From Clostridiales bacterium (GTDB taxonomy: Bacteria > Bacillota > Clostridia > Lachnospirales > Lachnospiraceae), in contig JAJQIK010000059.1 in assembly GCA_021199255.1 (NCBI GenBank), forward strand, positions 1-64,000: a stretch of 64,000 bases of DNA, read 5' to 3'. The position numbers and the translations under genes are program-made. Within the stretch, counting starts at the first letter, position 1; every line of letters begins with the position of its first letter. The notes beneath the pieces were generated by a model. The model searched no databases, was not told the DNA's origin, and saw only the letters and a program-made list of their open reading frames with translations. Shown piece by piece: positions 59,548 to 64,000 of the stretch.

Positions 59548-61182
59548 TTAATCCTGTTCGCCATAGGTATTGGCAAACGCTATATTTGTAGCGTGATCCC
59601 CCACTCGTTCCAGGCCGGATACGATCTCGGAGAACAGAGCGCCTGCCTCCGGGGAACATTCGTTGCGGGCAAGTCTTTCTATGTGCTTCTGCTGCAGCTC
59701 CTTCTCCTTCTCGTCGATGGCTTCCTCCAAATGCCTGATATCCTCCATGTGATCCTCCGTGCTTTTCACGAACATTTCAAAGGAAAACCGCAGAATGGTA
59801 TTGACCATATCCGACATCTCCCCCAGCTCTCTCTGGGCTTCTTTGGAAAAGCCAACCCCGGTCTCAATTCTCCGGACAGCCGAATCCGCGATATTCTCCG
59901 CATGGTCGCCGATTCGTTCAATATCGTTCACCACATGGAACAGGGCGCCGATGCTCTTCAAATCCTCGATAGGCAGATTCGTCTGATTGATTTTCACCAG
60001 ATAATTGGTAATCGCATGGCTCAGGAAGTCGATATTCTTCTCTACCTCATAGACATCGTCGATTTCCTCCTTGTCCAGCGTAATCAACGCATTCAGGGCG
60101 CGGTTTAAGTTCTCATAGGCAAGCTGCGCCATACGGTCTAATTCCTTGATTACTTCCACTACCGCTGTGGCCGGATTGAGCACCACCTTGTCGCCGATAT
60201 ATTTCAACTGATAGCTGTCCCGGTAGCCCACCTTCTTATCATCGCCGGGTACCACCAGATAGGTCAGCTTAACGATTCCCTTAATAAAGGGCATCATGAT
60301 AATGACCTGGAAAATCTTAATGGACATATGCGCATAAGCCACAACGCGTCCCGGATTGTTGCCGGCTATGGCGGTAAGCGCCGCCACAACCTGATCCACC
60401 CCAACCAAAAAGATCAGATATACAATCACCGTACCGATTACGTTAAAAATCAAATGAATCGCCGCCGCCCTCTTGGCGTCCTTTTTCCCATTCAGGGAAG
60501 CCAGTACCGCCGAGGTACAGGCGCCGATATTACAGCCTAAAATAATGAACATACAGATATCCATGCCCATCAGATTCTGATTGGCCAGCAGCACCATGAT
60601 ACTGACCGTAACGGAAGAACTCTGTATCACCGCCGTCAGCACAGTGCCCAGAAGTACCGCCAGAACCGGCGATTGCAGGGAAGCGAACATATGTAACACC
60701 GCAGCGGAATCCTTCATGCCCGACATGGCGCTGGACATGGTGCTCAGACCCATAAATAATACGCCGAAGCCTATAATAACCTCTCCGATCCGGGCAACCA
60801 TCTGCTTTTTACAAAACATCACCAACAGCACGCCCACCAGCAGAATAACCGGAGCCGCCTTTTCCAGCTTAAAGGAAACGAGGAGCGCCGTTACCGTAGT
60901 TCCTATATTCGCGCCGAAGATAACGCCCGCCGCCTGGGTCAGGTTCATCAGCCCGGAATTGACAAAGCTGACTACCATAACGGTGCATGCCGAGGAAGAC
61001 TGAATTGCAGCCGTGAAAAATATTCCTACCAAAATACCCGTAAAACGATTGGTTGTCAACCGTTCCAGGATTCCTCTCAGCTTCGCGCCGGCAACCTTCT
61101 CAATACTGTCGCTCATGATGCGCATGCCATACAGGAACAGTCCCAGGCCGCCGGCCATGGAAAGAATGATTGATAGATTCAT
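59548..61182 (-). CDS. Na/Pi cotransporter family protein with PhoU-like domain
   Basis: 544 aa. Two Na/Pi repeats with the QSSS motifs: FFTAAIQSSSACTVMVVSF and VLTAVIQSSSVTVSIMVLL, each beside a glycine-rich helix (GANIGTTVTALLVSF, GCNIGACTSAVLAS). About eight membrane segments in the first 315 residues. The C-terminal 210 residues are a cytoplasmic PhoU-like helical domain (HVVNDIERIGDHAENIA, VSGLERVGDHATNIA). It takes up phosphate, or perhaps exports it, coupled to Na+. The start at 61182 has AAGG upstream. No pst or pho genes are adjacent. Confidence 0.93.
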   Translation of the reverse strand: MNLSIILSMAGGLGLFLYGMRIMSDSIEKVAGAKLRGILERLTTNRFTGILVGIFFTAAIQSSSACTVMVVSFVNSGLMNLTQAAGVIFGANIGTTVTALLVSFKLEKAAPVILLVGVLLVMFCKKQMVARIGEVIIGFGVLFMGLSTMSSAMSGMKDSAAVLHMFASLQSPVLAVLLGTVLTAVIQSSSVTVSIMVLLANQNLMGMDICMFIILGCNIGACTSAVLASLNGKKDAKRAAAIHLIFNVIGTVIVYLIFLVGVDQVVAALTAIAGNNPGRVVAYAHMSIKIFQVIIMMPFIKGIVKLTYLVVPGDDKKVGYRDSYQLKYIGDKVVLNPATAVVEVIKELDRMAQLAYENLNRALNALITLDKEEIDDVYEVEKNIDFLSHAITNYLVKINQTNLPIEDLKSIGALFHVVNDIERIGDHAENIADSAVRRIETGVGFSKEAQRELGEMSDMVNTILRFSFEMFVKSTEDHMEDIRHLEEAIDEKEKELQQKHIERLARNECSPEAGALFSEIVSGLERVGDHATNIAFANTYGEQD

Positions 61183-61270
61183 CTTAGCCTTATTTCCTTC
61201 CTTTGTACTTATTCCCTCAAAAACACCACACAAGTCTATTCTAATGTAAATAATTTGTACTTACAAGCCC

Positions 61271-62203
61271 TTATCTGAAAAATTCGTCAAGATTCGTAAA
61301 GGTTCTTCCGGCGTCAAGATCCTCCCGCATCTGCGCCTGCAAAGCCTCCAGCCCGTCAAATTTCATCTCCGGCCTGCGGAACGCCAGCAGCCGCAGGGTA
61401 ATCTCCCTGCCGTATAGATCTCCCTCAAAATCGTACAGATAGGTTTCCGCTCCCACAAGACGCCGGTCGCTCACAGTGGGTTTACAGCCTATATTCGTAA
61501 TGCCGCGGTATACCCGCTCTCCCAGCAGTACCTGCGAATAGTAGACGCCTCTGGGCGGCAGAAGCTTATCCTGATCCGGCAGCAGATTCGCCGTGGGCAT
61601 TCCCATCCTGCGCCCCAGCTCCCTGCCGTGCTCCACTCTGCCGCTGATACTGTAGGGTGTGCCCAGCATCTTAGCGGCCGCTTCCATTCTGCCTGCCCGA
61701 ACCGCTTCCCTGATTCTGGTGGAGCTTACCTCCCGGCCGTCCATTTTGACCTTATCAATCAGCTCGACCTGATAATGGTAAGTGTCCGCGTATTGCTGCA
61801 GCAGACGGTAATTGCCCATGCCCCGCCGTCCGAAGGACAGGTCGCTTCCCGCGCAAATATAAGCCGTCCGCATCTGTTCTGCCAGATACCGTTCCACGAA
61901 ATCCACCGGTTCCGTGGCCGCCGTGTCCCGATTGAGCGGAAACTCAATTAACACATCGACCCCCATCTGCTCAAAGATTTCCCGTTTCTCCCTCCGGGTG
62001 GTCAGCTCCTTCTCTTCCCCGCCGAAAAAGGCGGACGCCGACCCGTCAAAGGTAAAAACCGTGGCCAGCCGCCCTTCCGCTTTCTGCTGGATAATCTTGT
62101 GAATCAGCTTCTGATGTCCCAGATGAATCCCGTCAAATTTGCCGATGGCAACCGCGCTGGCGCTTTCCAGCCGAAATTCCGTTGTATTTTCTATCAGATA
62201 CAT
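61271..62203 (-). CDS. ribF: Bifunctional riboflavin kinase / FMN adenylyltransferase
   Basis: Makes FMN and FAD. 310 aa. The adenylyltransferase domain has AVAIGKFDGIHLGHQKLI (HxGH-like), FTFDGSASAF and GSDLSFGRRGMGNY, then SSTRIREAVRAGRME. The kinase domain has SISGRVEHGRELGRRMGMPTAN and LLPPRGVYYSQV, with GITNIGCKPT following. The ATG at 62203 has AAGGG upstream; the longer frame reaches into the truB end. No FMN riboswitch is seen. It lies 33 bases after truB, as usual in Firmicutes. Confidence 0.96.
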   Translation of the reverse strand: MYLIENTTEFRLESASAVAIGKFDGIHLGHQKLIHKIIQQKAEGRLATVFTFDGSASAFFGGEEKELTTRREKREIFEQMGVDVLIEFPLNRDTAATEPVDFVERYLAEQMRTAYICAGSDLSFGRRGMGNYRLLQQYADTYHYQVELIDKVKMDGREVSSTRIREAVRAGRMEAAAKMLGTPYSISGRVEHGRELGRRMGMPTANLLPDQDKLLPPRGVYYSQVLLGERVYRGITNIGCKPTVSDRRLVGAETYLYDFEGDLYGREITLRLLAFRRPEMKFDGLEALQAQMREDLDAGRTFTNLDEFFR

Positions 62204-62236
62204 AAACTGCCCTTCTTCGCCTGCAAAATTCTGCAA

Positions 62237-63181
62237 TCATTGGTATTGGGGAAATATTTTCACCGGCTTAAACCGGTTTTCCCGCCCGCAATAGCTGTAA
62301 ATACCATAAAACCTTCCGTCCTGGTCATACACCCGAACCTGTCCGCCGTCCCCGTATATCTCCGCGCCGCCCTGATGGGCTTCCTGTCTTTCTCCCGCAA
62401 GCTGCTTTAAGCCGAAGCAGTTTCCGTTTCTGACCAGCTTTACCCCGCTCTCAGCCACCGTTACCCCCTGCATATGCGGGAACGCGGCGTCGGGCGGTAT
62501 AATAACACTTGCTATTTTATCCTCATGCGCCAATCGCTCCAATTCTTCCAGCGTCAGAGCTTCCTCTACCCGGAAGCGTCCGACCCTGCTGCGGACAAGG
62601 GACTGCATGGCGCCGCCGCAGGAGAGCTTACCGCCGATATCATGGCACAAGGTTCTGATATAAGTGCCCTTAGAGCATACGACGCGAAACTCCACCACGG
62701 GCAATTCCAGCCGCAGAATCTCGATTTCCCGGATTTCTACGGGTCTTGGCTTACGCTCCACTTCTTTTCCCTCTCTGGCAAGCTCATAAAGCTTCCTGCC
62801 GTTCACCTTTAAGGCTGAGTACATAGGAGGAATCTGCCCATAGGCTCCCACAAAATCCATCACAGCCCTGCTCACCTGCTCCTTCGTCAACGCGGCAAGC
62901 TGTTCCGGGGAAGCCTGCGATAACACCTGTCCTGATAAATCCTGGGTATCTGTGACCACGCCCAACCGCAGACAGGCAATATATTCCTTATCCCAATCCG
63001 CCAGCATATCGCATAATTTAGTGCCCGAACCCAAACATACAGGAAGCACTCCCACCGCATCCGGATCAAGCGTTCCTGTATGTCCGATTTTCTTCTGTTT
63101 ACAGATTCCCCGAAGCCTGGCTACCACGTCATGGGAGGTATAGCCCGCTTCCTTATATACATTAATCATTCCGTGATACAT
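62237..63181 (-). CDS. truB: tRNA pseudouridine(55) synthase
   Basis: Makes pseudouridine 55 in the T-loop of tRNAs. About 314 aa. GMINVYKEAGYTSHDVV, the catalytic Asp in HTGTLDPDAVGVLP, QIPPMYSALKVNGRKLYELAREG and YIRTLCHDIGGKL are present; a PUA-like tail follows. The start at 63181 (AGGAG with 6-base spacing) is better than 63226. It lies between nrnA and ribF in a conserved order. Confidence 0.96.
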   Translation of the reverse strand: MYHGMINVYKEAGYTSHDVVARLRGICKQKKIGHTGTLDPDAVGVLPVCLGSGTKLCDMLADWDKEYIACLRLGVVTDTQDLSGQVLSQASPEQLAALTKEQVSRAVMDFVGAYGQIPPMYSALKVNGRKLYELAREGKEVERKPRPVEIREIEILRLELPVVEFRVVCSKGTYIRTLCHDIGGKLSCGGAMQSLVRSRVGRFRVEEALTLEELERLAHEDKIASVIIPPDAAFPHMQGVTVAESGVKLVRNGNCFGLKQLAGERQEAHQGGAEIYGDGGQVRVYDQDGRFYGIYSYCGRENRFKPVKIFPQYQ

Positions 63182-63262
63182 AAGCCGCTCCTGTTGTTCC
63201 TGTCTCTGCGCATCTTTGTTTCCCATATCCTGACGCCGCAGGGAACCGGGATTCGCGTCTCT

Positions 63263-64000
63263 TTATCCTTCGTCCTTCTGCAGCTTCAGTTGCTCTTCGA
63301 CCTCCAGGGACAGATTATTGATATTGTCGTGGTAGGTGCCGTTCATCGTACAGCCTGCCGCTCTCACATGCCCGCCGCCGCCGAATTTCACGGCCACCGC
63401 AGCCACATCTACCTTTCCCTTGGAACGCATACTGACTTTATATTCCAGCGTTCCCGTTTCATACATAAAAAGCGCACATTCCACACCGTTTACGCTTAAA
63501 AGCTGGTTTACAATGCCGTCTAAATCCCCTGGCTCTACCTGATAAAAAGCCATCATACGGCGGCTGACCACGCTGACAATGCATCTGTCGTCCAAAAAGC
63601 GCATGCTTTCCAAGACCGCCCTGCCCATAATCTGGGTCTGCACATAGGTCTTTTCATAAAAGGTCTTCTCAATCAGCTCCGAAAAATCAAAGCCATAGGA
63701 AATCAGCTCCGCCGCTATCTGCAAAGTGCGGGGCGACGTATTGGAATATTTAAATACGCCGGTGTCGTGAATCAGGCCGATATAGACCGCCATGGCTATC
63801 TCCCTGTCAATCCGGGCAGGATCCAGCAGCTCATAGAGCAGTTCCGCCGTGGAGCTTCTCTGGGGTTCAATCACATTGATGTCCCCGCAGCCGGTATTAC
63901 TGATATGATGGTCAATGTTGATCTTTTTACGCGCCCTCTCATAAATCGGCAGCGCGCCTCCTAATCGTTCATCATTACTGTCCAGCGCAAAATACGCGTC
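63263..64000 (-). CDS. nrnA: DHH/DHHA1 bifunctional oligoribonuclease / pAp phosphatase NrnA (5' end outside window)
   Basis: Degrades 2-5-mer RNA (nanoRNA) and pAp. The visible 245 residues start inside the DHH domain: DAYFALDSNDERLGG, then the metal motif NIDHHISNTGCG and AVYIGLIHDTGVFKYSNTSP. The DHHA1 domain ends with VDVAAVAVKFGGGGHVRAAG, the RNA-binding glycine motif. Reading continues beyond base 64000, so the N-terminal part is missing here; the ATG at 63874 is internal. It is 80 bases upstream of truB. Confidence 0.95.
   Translation of the reverse strand, partial: DAYFALDSNDERLGGALPIYERARKKINIDHHISNTGCGDINVIEPQRSSTAELLYELLDPARIDREIAMAVYIGLIHDTGVFKYSNTSPRTLQIAAELISYGFDFSELIEKTFYEKTYVQTQIMGRAVLESMRFLDDRCIVSVVSRRMMAFYQVEPGDLDGIVNQLLSVNGVECALFMYETGTLEYKVSMRSKGKVDVAAVAVKFGGGGHVRAAGCTMNGTYHDNINNLSLEVEEQLKLQKDEG

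Noticed and set aside
62204-62236. Possible FMN riboswitch before ribF
   Set aside because: Only 33 bases separate truB and ribF; there is no room for an aptamer.
1-64000. tRNA, rRNA, CRISPR array, insertion sequence or prophage
   Set aside because: No tRNA-like cloverleaf with CCA region, no regularly spaced repeats, and no transposase, integrase or phage structural gene was seen on reading both strands.

Overview
The window looks like the chromosome of a strictly anaerobic, probably motile member of the Lachnospiraceae (Clostridia). The family-level call is inference. It rests on gene content (pyruvate phosphate dikinase, a stand-alone glycyl-radical domain protein, a NifU-type scaffold with an Rrf2 regulator, a chemoreceptor, a PerR-type operator), on gene orders such as rpsO-pnp and nrnA-truB-ribF, on strong AGGAGG-type ribosome sites and on near-consensus sigma-A promoters. 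I found no rRNA, tRNA, CRISPR array, insertion sequence or prophage. The window is core chromosome with a few accessory islands.

Layout. 1-2.1 kb: 5' part of a DEAD-box RNA helicase, a MecA-type adaptor and a 75-aa unknown protein with a sigma-28-like promoter. 2.1-8.1 kb: a trpEGCFBA operon behind a T-box leader. trpD is absent, and the T-box bulge appears to lack the usual ACC. 8.1-19.7 kb: signalling. There are three hybrid histidine kinases, a double-receiver regulator, a NifU/Rrf2 pair without NifS and a DUF6033-like protein. The largest kinase operon begins with a compact multi-helix RNA that I could not assign to a known class. 19.8-27 kb: cyclopropane fatty acid synthase, a chemoreceptor with a TTG start, pyruvate phosphate dikinase and a glycerophosphodiester phosphodiesterase. 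27-32.3 kb: an AT-richer MFS transporter behind a leader whose hairpin buries its ribosome site, then an ABC-F protein, a PHP phosphoesterase, a HAD phosphatase and a small acidic protein. 32.4-39.2 kb: Maf, polyphosphate kinase, Ppx-HD, a DUF815 ATPase and PheA.

39.4-45 kb: a membrane-anchored beta-propeller-like protein, then a tight three-gene operon (GPH sugar symporter, GH36 alpha-galactosidase, GT-B-like protein of unknown role). 45-49.3 kb: folate operon folC-folE-HD-folP-folBK with an unexplained HD-domain gene inside it. 49.3-54.3 kb: a CmpB-like membrane protein, a PH-domain protein, nitroreductase, pyrB-pyrI with an attenuator-like hairpin, a REC-HD-GYP regulator, and a 79-aa glycyl-radical spare part whose promoter carries a perfect PerR box. 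54.4-64 kb: rpsO-pnp with a long leader hairpin, a cytidylate-kinase-like protein, an SH3-NlpC/P60 wall hydrolase, a Na/Pi cotransporter, ribF, truB and the partial nrnA.

Possible connections between the genes: T-box-controlled tryptophan synthesis and PheA both draw on chorismate, as folate synthesis does indirectly through p-aminobenzoate. The kinases, the HD-GYP protein and the chemoreceptor point to environmental and c-di-GMP signalling. The PerR-box glycyl-radical protein, Rrf2 and NifU point to management of oxygen-sensitive radical and Fe-S chemistry. The observations I rate highest are the PerR-grcA promoter, the structured RNA at the head of the kinase operon, the SD-sequestering leader of the MFS gene, and the combination of missing trpD with an altered T-box.
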